The translations under genes were made by a program, and so were the position numbers. From assembly GCA_903858275.1 (NCBI GenBank), contig CAIOIC010000095.1, positions 1 to 44,084 of the forward strand: a DNA stretch of 44,084 nucleotides, given 5' to 3'. Source of the DNA: an uncultured Verrucomicrobia subdivision 3 bacterium. Lineage in GTDB: Bacteria; Verrucomicrobiota; Verrucomicrobiia; Limisphaerales; UBA11358. Shown one piece after another: positions 36,821 through 44,084 of the stretch. The notes below the pieces were generated by a model that was not told the origin of the DNA, searched no databases, and saw only the letters and a program-made list of their open reading frames with translations. Each line of letters starts with the position of its first letter. Position 1 is the stretch's first letter.

Positions 36821-36870
36821 GTAGTGTTGGCGCTGAGCGCCGGTGAATCCGGCCACAGGCCGGACGCTAC
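36821..36870 (-). repeat. Palindromic intergenic element, copy 3
   Basis: Read on the minus strand from 36870, the element begins GTAGCG, then forms TCCGGCC-TGT-GGCCGGA (36864-36848). A few bases later it forms the small hairpin GGCGC-TCA-GCGCC (36841-36829) and ends in CACTAC near 36821. It fills the 52-base gap between the convergent obg and rsmD genes. The TAG stop codon of rsmD (36869-36867) lies inside its GTAG start. Confidence 0.75.
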
Positions 36871-37439
36871 AAAACTTCCAAAAACCGCATCACGGTATCG
36901 CCGTGTTTGAGCATTTTCACTTCTGTCCACGGCGCGACGAGTTCCAGCGTGTCGCGTTTCGTGTGGCCCAGCACCAATCTTCCGCCGGGTGCGAGCAGCT
37001 TGGGCAGCGTTTTATCGTCGAGCAACTGCTGGGCGAATGAGGTGGAACGGCGGTTCACATTTTTCTCGCCGTAAGGTGGATCGGCGAGAATCAGGTCAAA
37101 TTGTTTTCCGCTTTCCGCCAGTTGGTTCATCGCGGGAAAAACATCCTGTGTCCGCGTCTCCAGAATGCCGCCAAAACCCGCCGCGTCCGCGTTGCTGCGG
37201 ATAAATTCCGCATGACGATGCGACTTCTCAATGCACAGCACCGAAGCCGCGCCCCGGCTCAAACATTCCAGACTCAAAGCCCCGCTGCCGGCAAACAGCT
37301 CCAGCACCCGCGCCTCCACGACCCGCGCCCCAAGCGAGTTGAAGACCGCCTGCTTGACCAAATCCGGTGTCGGCCGGACATCGAGTCCTTTGGGAACTTT
37401 CAAAATCCGCCGTGCTGCGTGTCCGCCGGTGATGCGCAT
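36867..37439 (-). CDS. rsmD: 16S rRNA (guanine(966)-N2)-methyltransferase
   Basis: This 190-residue enzyme methylates the exocyclic amine of G966 in 16S rRNA during small-subunit assembly. It begins MRITGGHAARRILKVPKG, the usual RsmD start, so the ATG at 37439 is preferred over nine extra upstream codons. The SAM motif is VLELFAGSGALSLECLSRGA, and the catalytic DPPY motif is in LILADPPYGEKN. It starts seven bases after the dienelactone hydrolase gene stops, so the two form an operon. Its stop codon lies within the palindromic element at 36821-36870. Confidence 0.96.
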   Translation of the reverse strand: MRITGGHAARRILKVPKGLDVRPTPDLVKQAVFNSLGARVVEARVLELFAGSGALSLECLSRGAASVLCIEKSHRHAEFIRSNADAAGFGGILETRTQDVFPAMNQLAESGKQFDLILADPPYGEKNVNRRSTSFAQQLLDDKTLPKLLAPGGRLVLGHTKRDTLELVAPWTEVKMLKHGDTVMRFLEVL

Positions 37440-37446
37440 GAAATAA

Positions 37447-38220
37447 TTATCTAAAGATTTCCGCAAAGAATTGCTTCATATCCTGCCAGGAACGCTGGTC
37501 CGCCCGCTCATTGTATTTCGCGCCGGGCGGATGGTCGTTGGCCAGCGGCTGCGTGAAACTGTGAACCGCGCCGCCGTATTTGATGAGCTGCCAGTCCACG
37601 TTGGCCGCGCGCAACTCATCCTCGAACGCCGCCAAATCTTTCGCCGGCACAAACGGATCGTCGCCGCCGTGACAGGCGAGAATTTTGCACTTTATGTTCC
37701 GGCCATCCGCCGGCGTTGGCGAATCCAGCCCGCCGTGAAAGCTGACCACGCCGTTCAAGGTTGCACCGCTGCGGGCGAGTTCCAGCACCGCCGTGCCGCC
37801 GAAACAATAACCGATGGCGGCGACGCGCTGGGGGTCCACGCGTTCAGATTTTTTCAACTGCGCCAGCCCAGCGTTGACGCGCAGCCTCAATAAAGAGCGG
37901 TCGGCTTTATATTTCGTGGCCTCAATACCGGCTTCCGTGATGGACTGCGGACGGTTGTCTTTGCCATAGATGTCCGCGCAGAAAGCAACGTAGCCGAGCG
38001 CCGCCAGCTGCTCAGCGCGCTGTTTTTCGTAATCCGTCACGCCGAGCCACTGATGGACAATCAGCACGCCGGGGCGCTGGCCGGAAAGGGAATCGTCATA
38101 AGCGAGATGACCTGCAAGGATCGTGTCGCCTTGTTTGTATTCAATCGTCTTGGTTACAATTCTGGCTTGGGCGCAAACCGCGCAAGCCATTGCCAACAGA
38201 AGAAGGAAAAACTTTTTCAT
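37447..38220 (-). CDS. Secreted dienelactone hydrolase family protein
   Basis: This 257-residue alpha/beta hydrolase has an N-terminal signal peptide (MKKFFLLLLAMACAVCAQA, cleavage after about residue 19), so it is exported to the periplasm. The nucleophile is Cys139 in GYCFGG, with Asp188 in HGGDDPF and His220 in GGAVHSF forming the Cys-Asp-His triad of the DLH family. Most such proteins in bacteria are general esterases of unknown substrate rather than true chloroaromatic dienelactone hydrolases. It is upstream of rsmD on the same strand, and a 99-base gap separates it from the divergent TPR gene. Confidence 0.93.
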   Translation of the reverse strand: MKKFFLLLLAMACAVCAQARIVTKTIEYKQGDTILAGHLAYDDSLSGQRPGVLIVHQWLGVTDYEKQRAEQLAALGYVAFCADIYGKDNRPQSITEAGIEATKYKADRSLLRLRVNAGLAQLKKSERVDPQRVAAIGYCFGGTAVLELARSGATLNGVVSFHGGLDSPTPADGRNIKCKILACHGGDDPFVPAKDLAAFEDELRAANVDWQLIKYGGAVHSFTQPLANDHPPGAKYNERADQRSWQDMKQFFAEIFR

Positions 38221-38319
38221 AACGCGACTAAACTAACCGACGCCGTGACATTTGCCAACTGCGGGAAAATTATCACCACTCCCCTTGCCAAGTTACCACC
38301 TAAGCGTTTTTCTATCCAC

Positions 38320-38823
38320 GTGCAAGTGCTTGAACCCTCCGATATTCACCGCCTGAACGCCGCGCACGGCTGGCTCGGGCTCAACAGTCCCGCCGATGCC
38401 CGCGCGGAACTGGATGCCATCGCGCCCGCGCAACAGTCGCATCCGGCGGTGCTCGAAACGCGCTGGATGATCTGCGCCCACGAGGAAAACTGGGATGACG
38501 CGTTATTGGTGGCTGAGTTGGAACTAAACAACGTGCCGGAAAATTCCTCCGGCTGGTTGCATCGCGCCTATGCGTTGCGGCGGGTGGACGGTGGCGGCCT
38601 CGTCCAGGCGTGGGATGCGCTGCTACCAACCGCAGAAAAATTTCCGACCGAACCGGTCATTGCCTACAACCTCGCCTGCTACGCCTGCCAGTTGAATCAA
38701 TTGGAAACCGCGCGTTCCTGGCTTCATTCCGCCGTGAAAATCGGCGGCAAGGAAGCCATACAGAAAATGGCGCGGGCGGACGATGATTTGAAACCACTTT
38801 GGCCGGAGATAGAAAGATGGTGA
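38320..38823 (+). CDS. Small tetratricopeptide (TPR)-like protein
   Basis: The product has about 167 residues if it starts at the GTG at 38320 (MQVLEPSDIHRLNAAHGWLGL). The frame is open further upstream but that part is not helical-repeat sequence. It is built of paired helices with TPR-like spacing: HRLNAAHGWLGLNSPADARAEL, then SGWLHRAYALRRV, then VIAYNLACYACQLNQLETARSWL. Short proteins of this kind recur in Verrucomicrobiota in my recollection and have no known function. Its last seven bases overlap the start of the ABC ATPase gene, so the two are translationally coupled. There is no signal peptide with the chosen start. Confidence 0.78.
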   Translation: MQVLEPSDIHRLNAAHGWLGLNSPADARAELDAIAPAQQSHPAVLETRWMICAHEENWDDALLVAELELNNVPENSSGWLHRAYALRRVDGGGLVQAWDALLPTAEKFPTEPVIAYNLACYACQLNQLETARSWLHSAVKIGGKEAIQKMARADDDLKPLWPEIERW

Positions 38824-39608
38824 CGAGGCCAAGACCAATCCTGTCCGTCGAAAAACTCTGCATCGAGCGGGAAGGAGCGGTGATTTTGCGTGATGTAAAC
38901 TGGCGCGTTGAGCGCGGCGAGCATTGGGTGATTCTCGGAGTCAACGGCTCCGGTAAAACCTCCCTGCTGAGCGCCCTCACCGGCTACTTGATGCCGACCA
39001 GTGGTGACATTTCCGTACTCGGTGAAACTTACGGCAAATCCGACTGGTGCGAGTTACGCAAGAAAATCGGCCTCGTCAGTTCCTCCATCCGGCAGATGAT
39101 GGCCGAGGATGAACCGGCGCTGGAAACCGTGGCCAGCGGCAAATCCGCGATGATTGATTTCTGGGGGCGCGTAACGCGCACGGAGAAAACGCAGGCTTTG
39201 AATTTATTGCGGCAAGCTGAGTGCGAGTATCTGGCGGAGCGTCCGTGGCGGGTGTTGTCGCAGGGGGAACGCCAGCGCGTGCTGATTGCCCGGGCGTTGA
39301 TGGCGAAACCGCGCGTGCTGATTCTTGACGAGCCGTGCGCGGGCCTCGACCCGGCCGCCCGGGAACATTTCCTACAATTCATTCAACGGCTGGGCGCGCA
39401 GAAGAATGCTCCAGCGCTAATCTTTGTCACGCATCACGTCGAGGAAATCATGCCGATGTTTTCCCATGTGCTGCTGCTCAAGGAAGGGCGGCGGCTGGCC
39501 GCCGGTGAGAAAGCGGCGGTGATGACTTCAAAAAAACTTTCCCGAACTTTCAATGCCCGGATGCAATTACTGCGAGCTGGCCGGCGTTTCGGATTGAAAG
39601 TGGACTAA
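38817..39608 (+). CDS. Stand-alone ABC transporter ATP-binding protein (ModF/YlmA-like)
   Basis: The product has 263 residues from the ATG at 38817, preceded by a good ribosome-binding site (GGAG about ten bases upstream). Walker A is GVNGSGKTS (about residues 41-49), the signature is LSQGERQR near 147, and Walker B is VLILDEPCAGLD near 167, followed by FVTHHVEE. All ATPase residues are present. The pattern resembles ABC ATPases often annotated as ModF or YlmA, which lack a linked permease. Here too no membrane or binding-protein gene is adjacent, so its role is open. It overlaps the TPR gene by seven bases. Confidence 0.92.
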   Translation: MVTRPRPILSVEKLCIEREGAVILRDVNWRVERGEHWVILGVNGSGKTSLLSALTGYLMPTSGDISVLGETYGKSDWCELRKKIGLVSSSIRQMMAEDEPALETVASGKSAMIDFWGRVTRTEKTQALNLLRQAECEYLAERPWRVLSQGERQRVLIARALMAKPRVLILDEPCAGLDPAAREHFLQFIQRLGAQKNAPALIFVTHHVEEIMPMFSHVLLLKEGRRLAAGEKAAVMTSKKLSRTFNARMQLLRAGRRFGLKVD

Positions 39609-39637
39609 GCTGAAGAGCGTGCACGGCGGTGGAAAAA

Positions 39638-41182
39638 TCACAAGTGAAACCAGTTGTATTCGTTGGGAAAAATGCGCCAATCAATTGAGATTTCCGAAGC
39701 GAGCATGAACACCAGCAACGCGGCCAGCAACGTGAATTTGGCCGCGCGGCCGAATTTTTTGAGAATCAGGTCGAGCCCCGCCGTGAATAAAAGCAGGAAC
39801 GGAATCAATATTCCCAGCATCAGCCGGCCGGACGTGAAAAAGGGATGCGCCCGCGAGGGATAAAAGCAGTCCTGAAAATCAAATTTCACCGACAAGAGTG
39901 CGAAAAACGCGAAGGCCGCCGCGAGACAGGTAAAGCCAAACCACATCGCGGCGTGTTGGGTGGAGGTAAATAAACCGGGGCGTTTCAGCAAAACGGCCAG
40001 CCCGAACAGCAAGAAAGCGAGCGTGAGTCCGACGTAAATCAAATCTACCGACGGAAAGGCCAGAGGTTTCCGTTGCCAAAGGATTTCACCCTGCCAGAAG
40101 GTCGCGAGGTTTCCCTTCAGGAAATACCAGAAGCCTGACGGTGAAAAGACGGGGTGTTGGAACCATTCGACGAAGGGCTTGTGCGTCCAGCGGAGAAACT
40201 GGATTTTCAGCACCGAGCCGGTGAAGTCGCCGAAGCTGAGCTTGCACCAGATCATCCACGCGGCCAGCGGCAATCCGGCGCAAGCGGCCAAAATTCCGAG
40301 CGCAGGCGTGGCCGGACGCAGCTTGCCAGCCTGCGCCAGCCGGAAAACATTTAGCATGAGAAAAACTCCCGCGACGGCCAGCAGCGGCAGGTTGCTGATT
40401 TTGGTCAGGAACGCGGCGGCGAGCGCCAAGCCGGTCGCGGCGGCAAGCCGCCGTGATGGAGTTTCCGATTGCCGCAATTTCAACAGCAGCACAAACGCCG
40501 CGCCAAAGGTCAGCGGCGAAAGAATGTCATTGTTAATTGCGTAAAAGGTTGTCTGCGGCATGAACGCGATGAGTGAGGGAACAGCGATACGGATGAATGG
40601 GTTTTCCGGAAAAATCTGGCGCGTGGCAAACCAGCCGAGCCACACCAGCGTTGCGAGCAGTGGAATGTTCAGGAAGCGCAGCCAGTAGAGCAGTTGACCC
40701 CCGTCGAGACCGATCAGTTTTCCAAGCCGCCACCATAGGCCAGCGACAGTGTAATAAAGCGGCGGTTGCGAGGCTTCGTGGTTCTTCACCACGTCGAGCC
40801 AGAGCTTTTCTTTTGCGCGGATGGTGTCGGCGACGAGGTTGAAGGGCAGCTTCCAAAGCGGCGGCGCTATGCGTCCGCCGGGCTGCGATTCCGGCGGCCA
40901 GATATATTCAACCGTGCCGAAGATGCCGATGAACGGCAGCGCCTCGGCGCACGGCGGCGGCAGCGAGCGCGGAAGGTCCCCCTGCGAATAGCGCACGACG
41001 AGATCAAAGTGGACCTGCTCGTCAACGATGTTGAAAAACGGGAACGCGGCGGAAAAAACAAAGACGTGAGCGGCGGCGAACAGGCACAGCAGCAAAATAA
41101 TTTTGCGCTCGGTCGCTGCGGGTTGGACGGCGGTGGCGTTCACGGACTGGCGGAAAGTTAAACAGCAACGGGCACAGTTCAA
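39638..41182 (-). CDS. GT-C-like polytopic membrane protein (putative glycosyltransferase, DUF2142-like)
   Basis: The product has up to 514 residues. The TTG at 41182 overlaps the stop of the upstream gene, while a GTG at 41143 (MNATAVQPAATERK) is an equally reasonable start. About eleven hydrophobic helices are visible. The first extracytoplasmic loop contains NIVDEQVHFDLVVRYSQGDLP, an acidic motif in the place where GT-C glycosyltransferases carry their catalytic aspartate/glutamate. A later loop has NHEASQPPLYYTVAGLWWRLG, a Q-P-P-L-Y pattern typical of dolichyl-phosphate-mannose transferase relatives. It probably moves a sugar from a lipid carrier onto protein or lipid at the outer face of the inner membrane. 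The substrate is unknown. Confidence 0.8.
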   Translation of the reverse strand: MNCARCCLTFRQSVNATAVQPAATERKIILLLCLFAAAHVFVFSAAFPFFNIVDEQVHFDLVVRYSQGDLPRSLPPPCAEALPFIGIFGTVEYIWPPESQPGGRIAPPLWKLPFNLVADTIRAKEKLWLDVVKNHEASQPPLYYTVAGLWWRLGKLIGLDGGQLLYWLRFLNIPLLATLVWLGWFATRQIFPENPFIRIAVPSLIAFMPQTTFYAINNDILSPLTFGAAFVLLLKLRQSETPSRRLAAATGLALAAAFLTKISNLPLLAVAGVFLMLNVFRLAQAGKLRPATPALGILAACAGLPLAAWMIWCKLSFGDFTGSVLKIQFLRWTHKPFVEWFQHPVFSPSGFWYFLKGNLATFWQGEILWQRKPLAFPSVDLIYVGLTLAFLLFGLAVLLKRPGLFTSTQHAAMWFGFTCLAAAFAFFALLSVKFDFQDCFYPSRAHPFFTSGRLMLGILIPFLLLFTAGLDLILKKFGRAAKFTLLAALLVFMLASEISIDWRIFPNEYNWFHL

Positions 41183-41661
41183 AGAAATTCCCAGCGCGAA
41201 AACATCGCGGCCTGGCCGGAATAATAACCGCGTTCATCGAGCAGATTCCAAACCGTCGCCTGCGCAAGGCGGAAGCGGCGGCCGGTTTTGGAGATGCGGA
41301 CGCCGGAGTAATCGTCAATGAAACCGTTGGCCGTGACGGAGGCGAGCAACCGGGCGCGCTCCCCGCGGTTCGGCGCTTCCGCCGTGAGCCGCGAGGGAGT
41401 GCGGGTAAGTTCGGCCCACGACATTTCCCAGAGCGCGAGCGCGGCGGCGTTGCCGTAATTCAAAACCGGATCGGTTTCAGTGCCATGCGAAACGAGGACA
41501 AACGGCGCGTGAAAGATTTTATCCGCCCGTTCAGCCGGGGTGAAATTTTCCGGCAGCAGATTGCGGCCGGTCCAGTGTTTCAGACTGCGGGCAAGGATTT
41601 GCGAGTGGGCGACGGCGAAAGCCGTGCGCCATAAAGCATCCGGATTCGGCGGCGGCGTCAT
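41179..41661 (-). CDS. MEKHLA-domain (PAS-like) protein
   Basis: This 160-residue cytoplasmic protein is recognisable from PVLNYGNAAALALWEMSWAEL, SRLTAEAPNRGERARLL and GFIDDYSGVRISKTGRRFRL. These are the core of the MEKHLA domain, a PAS-like fold also found at the end of plant HD-ZIP III proteins. Bacterial stand-alone versions are uncharacterised and presumed to sense a small ligand or redox state. Its stop codon overlaps the TTG start of the membrane-protein gene downstream, and it begins 13 bases after the GspE-like gene ends, so three minus-strand genes form one unit. Confidence 0.9.
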   Translation of the reverse strand: MTPPPNPDALWRTAFAVAHSQILARSLKHWTGRNLLPENFTPAERADKIFHAPFVLVSHGTETDPVLNYGNAAALALWEMSWAELTRTPSRLTAEAPNRGERARLLASVTANGFIDDYSGVRISKTGRRFRLAQATVWNLLDERGYYSGQAAMFSRWEFL

Positions 41662-41674
41662 GTTTAGCGCAAGG

Positions 41675-42892
41675 TCAGACCATGTCCGCTGCCACCACGC
41701 GGATGATTTCGTCCAGCGTTGTCTGGCCGGTGACGGCGCGTTCCAATCCGTTTTGCCAAAGCGTGCGCATTCCCTGTTGAATGGCGATTTCTTCCAGCGC
41801 CCGCGTCGGCATTTTTTTCAGCACCGCCTCGCGGAACGGTTCGTCCACCGTGAGTAATTCGCTCACCGGCAGGCGGCCTTTGAAACCGGTATTCACACAA
41901 TGCTCACAACCGGCGCCGCGGCGGAATTTGGCCGTCGGCAAAAGCGGTTCCGGCACGAGCTTCAACTGGCTCGGTCCCGGCTCGTAAGGCTGCGAGCAGT
42001 GCGGGCAATTCTGGCGCACCAGCCGCAGGCCCATCACGCCCAAGATGGAGGAGGACAGCATGAACGGCTCGATCTCCATGTTGATCAGCCGCGTGAAAGC
42101 GCCCGCCGATACGCCGGAGTGAATGGTGCTGATGACCAGATGGCCCGTTAGTCCGGCCTGCACCGCGATGGCGGCGGTCTCCGGGTCGCGGATTTCGCCG
42201 ACCATGATGATTTCCGGATCCTGCCGCATGATGCTGCGCAGCGCGACAGCGTAAGTGAAGTCCGCCGCCGGTTTGATTTGCGTCTGGCTTACCATCGGCA
42301 GGTTGAATTCCACCGGGTCTTCCACCGTGCTGATGCTCACCGCCGAGCCTTCCCGCTCGATGATGTGGCAGAGCGCCGAATACATCGTGCTGGTCTTGCC
42401 CGAACCGGTCGGCCCGGTGAACAACAGCAAACCGCTCGTGCGCTTGAGCAATTTGTGCAAGCCGTGCACCGTGGATTTTTCGAAGCCCAGCGTGTCCAGT
42501 TCAAATCGCCGGTCGCGCGGGTTGAACAGGCGCACGACGATTTTTTCGCCGCGAGTCGTCGGAAAAATTGAAACGCGCAACTGCACGCCACCCAGTTCCG
42601 GCCCCCCGGCCGCCGTGCCGTCCTGCGGCGTACCGGCCTGGTAGGTCACCAGGTCCGACATCACCTTGAAACGCGCGGAAATCTTTTCCAGATACTCCAG
42701 CGGCAGGCGGACCACCTCGACGAGCACCCCGTTGACGCGGGCGCGGATGGCGATGGAGGTTTCCCACGGCTCGATGTGCAGGTCGCTTGCACCGAGGTGG
42801 ATCGCGTCCTGCACGAGGCAATTCACCAGCACGATGAATTCGAGGCCTTGGGCGGCGGAGTCAGAACGAAGATAATTTTCAGTGTAACTCAT
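41675..42892 (-). CDS. GspE/PilB-family secretion or pilus assembly ATPase, short form
   Basis: This 405-residue AAA-like ATPase powers type II secretion or type IV pilus assembly. Motifs are complete: DAIHLGASDLHIEP near residue 29-42, Walker A GPTGSGKTS (160-168), an Asp-box region, Walker B DPEIIMVGEIRD and the His-box GHLVISTIHSG. A zinc-binding CPHC...CEHC motif pair appears at about 295 and 330, typical of GspE/PilB. It lacks the 150-residue N-terminal GspE_N/MshEN domain, hence its shortness. No other secretion or pilus gene is nearby apart from the degenerate pilin-like gene 30 kb away. It is divergent from the DUF4337 gene. Confidence 0.92.
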   Translation of the reverse strand: MSYTENYLRSDSAAQGLEFIVLVNCLVQDAIHLGASDLHIEPWETSIAIRARVNGVLVEVVRLPLEYLEKISARFKVMSDLVTYQAGTPQDGTAAGGPELGGVQLRVSIFPTTRGEKIVVRLFNPRDRRFELDTLGFEKSTVHGLHKLLKRTSGLLLFTGPTGSGKTSTMYSALCHIIEREGSAVSISTVEDPVEFNLPMVSQTQIKPAADFTYAVALRSIMRQDPEIIMVGEIRDPETAAIAVQAGLTGHLVISTIHSGVSAGAFTRLINMEIEPFMLSSSILGVMGLRLVRQNCPHCSQPYEPGPSQLKLVPEPLLPTAKFRRGAGCEHCVNTGFKGRLPVSELLTVDEPFREAVLKKMPTRALEEIAIQQGMRTLWQNGLERAVTGQTTLDEIIRVVAADMV

Positions 42893-43018
42893 GGTTTCAA
42901 GGAGTCAGTTAAGCTGCGTGATAGCCTAAATACCCATGCCACACAAGCGCCGGCTGATTTTCCGGGCTGGCGGAAATTTATTCCGCCTGTAAGCTGCTGG
43001 GCGAAATCCTGCAATTAT

Positions 43019-43906
43019 ATGGCTGGAAAAATCGAAATCTCTGAAGAGTTGAAAAAAGATCTTCCGCAAAGCAAGTGGGGGAAAGTTCTCGGCGCGACGC
43101 CGATTATCATGACGGTCATCGCCACGATGCTCGCCGGGCTCGCCTCTAGCGAGATGACCAAGGCGCAATACGACCGCTCGCTCGCGGCGCAGCTCCAGTC
43201 CAAGGCGGGCGACCAGTGGAGTTTTTATCAGGCCAAGAAGCTTCGCAGTGCCGTTGCGCACAACACCCTTGATCTGCTGGCGGCGACGAGCGATGTGCGC
43301 CCGCTGGAACCCGCCGTTTTGGAAAAAGCGGATGACGCCACCCAGTCGGCCCTCGTTAAAAGCGAATTGCCGGAGGCCAAGCCGGCGAAATTTGATGAAG
43401 CCGTCAAAGCCGCGCTCGAAGCCGTGGAAAGTTCCAAACCGGAAAGTGAAGTTGGCCTCGTGCTGGCAAAGGTGAAGGACGCGACGCTGGCCGAATCGCT
43501 CAAAGCCGCCAAAGACGCCGTCACCGCATTCGACAACGCCACCAAAACCATCAACAAGGCTTCCGACAAACTCGACGAAGCTTTGATGAAGGGCGACCGC
43601 AATACGTTCCGCGATTTCAGCGCGGCGCGGCTGCGTTATGCCGCCGCCCGCTATGATACAGAGGCGAAATTGAACCAAGCCGTGGCGGGGATTTACGAGC
43701 TACAGGTGCGCAAAGGAAATGTATCCGCCGAGCGCCATCACAAGCGCAGTGGTAAATTTTTCTTTGGTATGCTGGCGGCGCAGATGGCGGTGATTATCTC
43801 TACCTTCTCGATCGCTGCGCGCCAGAAGAGTTTTCTGTGGTCGGTGGCCGCAGCCGCCGGCGTGGCCGCCGTCTCGTTCTCGCTCTACGTTTACCTATAC
43901 ATTTGA
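43019..43906 (+). CDS. DUF4337-like membrane protein
   Basis: The product has 295 residues from the ATG at 43019 (MAGKIEISEEL). One transmembrane helix lies near residues 25-43 (GATPIIMTVIATMLAGLAS). Next comes the DUF4337 hallmark DQWSFYQAKKLRS (about 61-73), a long charged alpha-helical, alanine/lysine/glutamate-rich region with coiled-coil character, and two helices at the C-terminus (FFFGMLAAQMAVIISTFSIA and the last 23 residues). Function is unknown. The middle segment (about 95-200) is longer and more repetitive than I expect for the family. The frame is open upstream to 42776, but that part overlaps the divergent ATPase gene and is not credible. Confidence 0.82.
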   Translation: MAGKIEISEELKKDLPQSKWGKVLGATPIIMTVIATMLAGLASSEMTKAQYDRSLAAQLQSKAGDQWSFYQAKKLRSAVAHNTLDLLAATSDVRPLEPAVLEKADDATQSALVKSELPEAKPAKFDEAVKAALEAVESSKPESEVGLVLAKVKDATLAESLKAAKDAVTAFDNATKTINKASDKLDEALMKGDRNTFRDFSAARLRYAAARYDTEAKLNQAVAGIYELQVRKGNVSAERHHKRSGKFFFGMLAAQMAVIISTFSIAARQKSFLWSVAAAAGVAAVSFSLYVYLYI

Positions 43907-43929
43907 AAATCGGCCGAAGCGTGGCAATT

Positions 43930-43948
43930 TTTTACCGAACTGGTAAAA
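43930..43948. promoter_or_regulatory. Inverted repeat upstream of comM
   Basis: TTTTACC (43930-43936) and GGTAAAA (43942-43948) form a perfect seven-pair inverted repeat with a five-base GAACT loop. It sits 24 bases after the DUF4337 stop and 40 bases before the comM start. No T-run follows the stem on the plus strand, so it may be an operator or a weak terminator. Confidence 0.35.
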
Positions 43949-43988
43949 TCGAGTTGCATCGCGGCGTCCGCTCGGGAAACATCCAGCC

Positions 43989-44084
43989 ATGCTCTCGCGG
44001 GTTTGCTCGGCAGCATTGAACGGCATAGATGCCTACGCGGTTGAGGTGGAAGTCAACTGCGGCCACGGCGACACTCTAATTGCG
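43989..44084 (+). CDS. comM: ComM/YifB-family AAA ATPase, N-terminal fragment
   Basis: Only the first 32 codons are inside the window. They read MLSRVCSAALNGIDAYAVEVEVNCG, matching the very conserved beginning of the YifB/ComM family (Mg-chelatase-like ATPase). ComM is a hexameric helicase that promotes branch migration during natural transformation in Gram-negative bacteria. The frame is open to the window edge. Confidence 0.88.
   Translation, partial: MLSRVCSAALNGIDAYAVEVEVNCGHGDTLIA

Overview
The window looks like a chromosomal segment of a GC-rich member of the Verrucomicrobiota, probably a Pedosphaera/Limisphaerales-like lineage. This is inferred from the remembered style of several proteins (HEAT-repeat protein, small TPR protein, MEKHLA-domain protein, prepilin-like protein, DUF4337 protein) and from palindromic intergenic repeats. 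No rRNA is present, so the placement is not proven. Almost all of the sequence is ordinary chromosomal coding DNA. I see no insertion sequence, prophage, plasmid backbone or CRISPR array.

Layout. 1-7 kb: tRNA-Lys, an LptF/LptG-family permease, an orphan GAF-GAF histidine kinase, pgi and mnmG. 6.8-7.9 kb: a non-coding kilobase full of short repeats and inverted repeats. 7.9-10.9 kb: an MFS transporter, an unknown membrane protein, a repeat-rich gap and a pilin-like protein that has lost its processing site. 10.9-20.2 kb: a TolC/MacA/MacB-type tripartite exporter operon and an outer-membrane protein, flanked by two different tryptophan synthase beta genes (TrpB1 and TrpB2). 20.4-21.3 kb: a methyltransferase. 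21.4-28.2 kb: a long minus-strand run of trpF, a LOG-family gene, nfnA-nfnB and pntA1-pntA2-pntB. This places the electron-bifurcating and the proton-pumping transhydrogenases side by side.

28.3-34.3 kb: cysteine desulfurase, a very AT-rich gap, dnaN, class II aldolase, a HEAT-repeat protein with an unassigned C-terminal region, and tRNA-Met. 34.3-37.4 kb: a decayed 3-methyladenine glycosylase gene, then rplU-rpmA-obg (the GTPase carries an acidic insertion) and rsmD. 37.4-44.1 kb: dienelactone hydrolase, a TPR protein coupled to a lone ABC ATPase, a GT-C-like membrane protein, a MEKHLA-domain protein, a short GspE/PilB ATPase, a DUF4337 protein and the first codons of comM.

The items most worth a second look are: a family of intergenic palindromes whose stems differ by compensating changes and keep a TGT/ACA loop, one copy supplying the rsmD stop codon; the Pnt plus Nfn redox cluster; the prepilin-like protein without a peptidase site; the HEAT protein's C-terminal domain; the acidic insertion in Obg; and the AT-rich island beside dnaN. 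I found no convincing wholly new multi-gene system.
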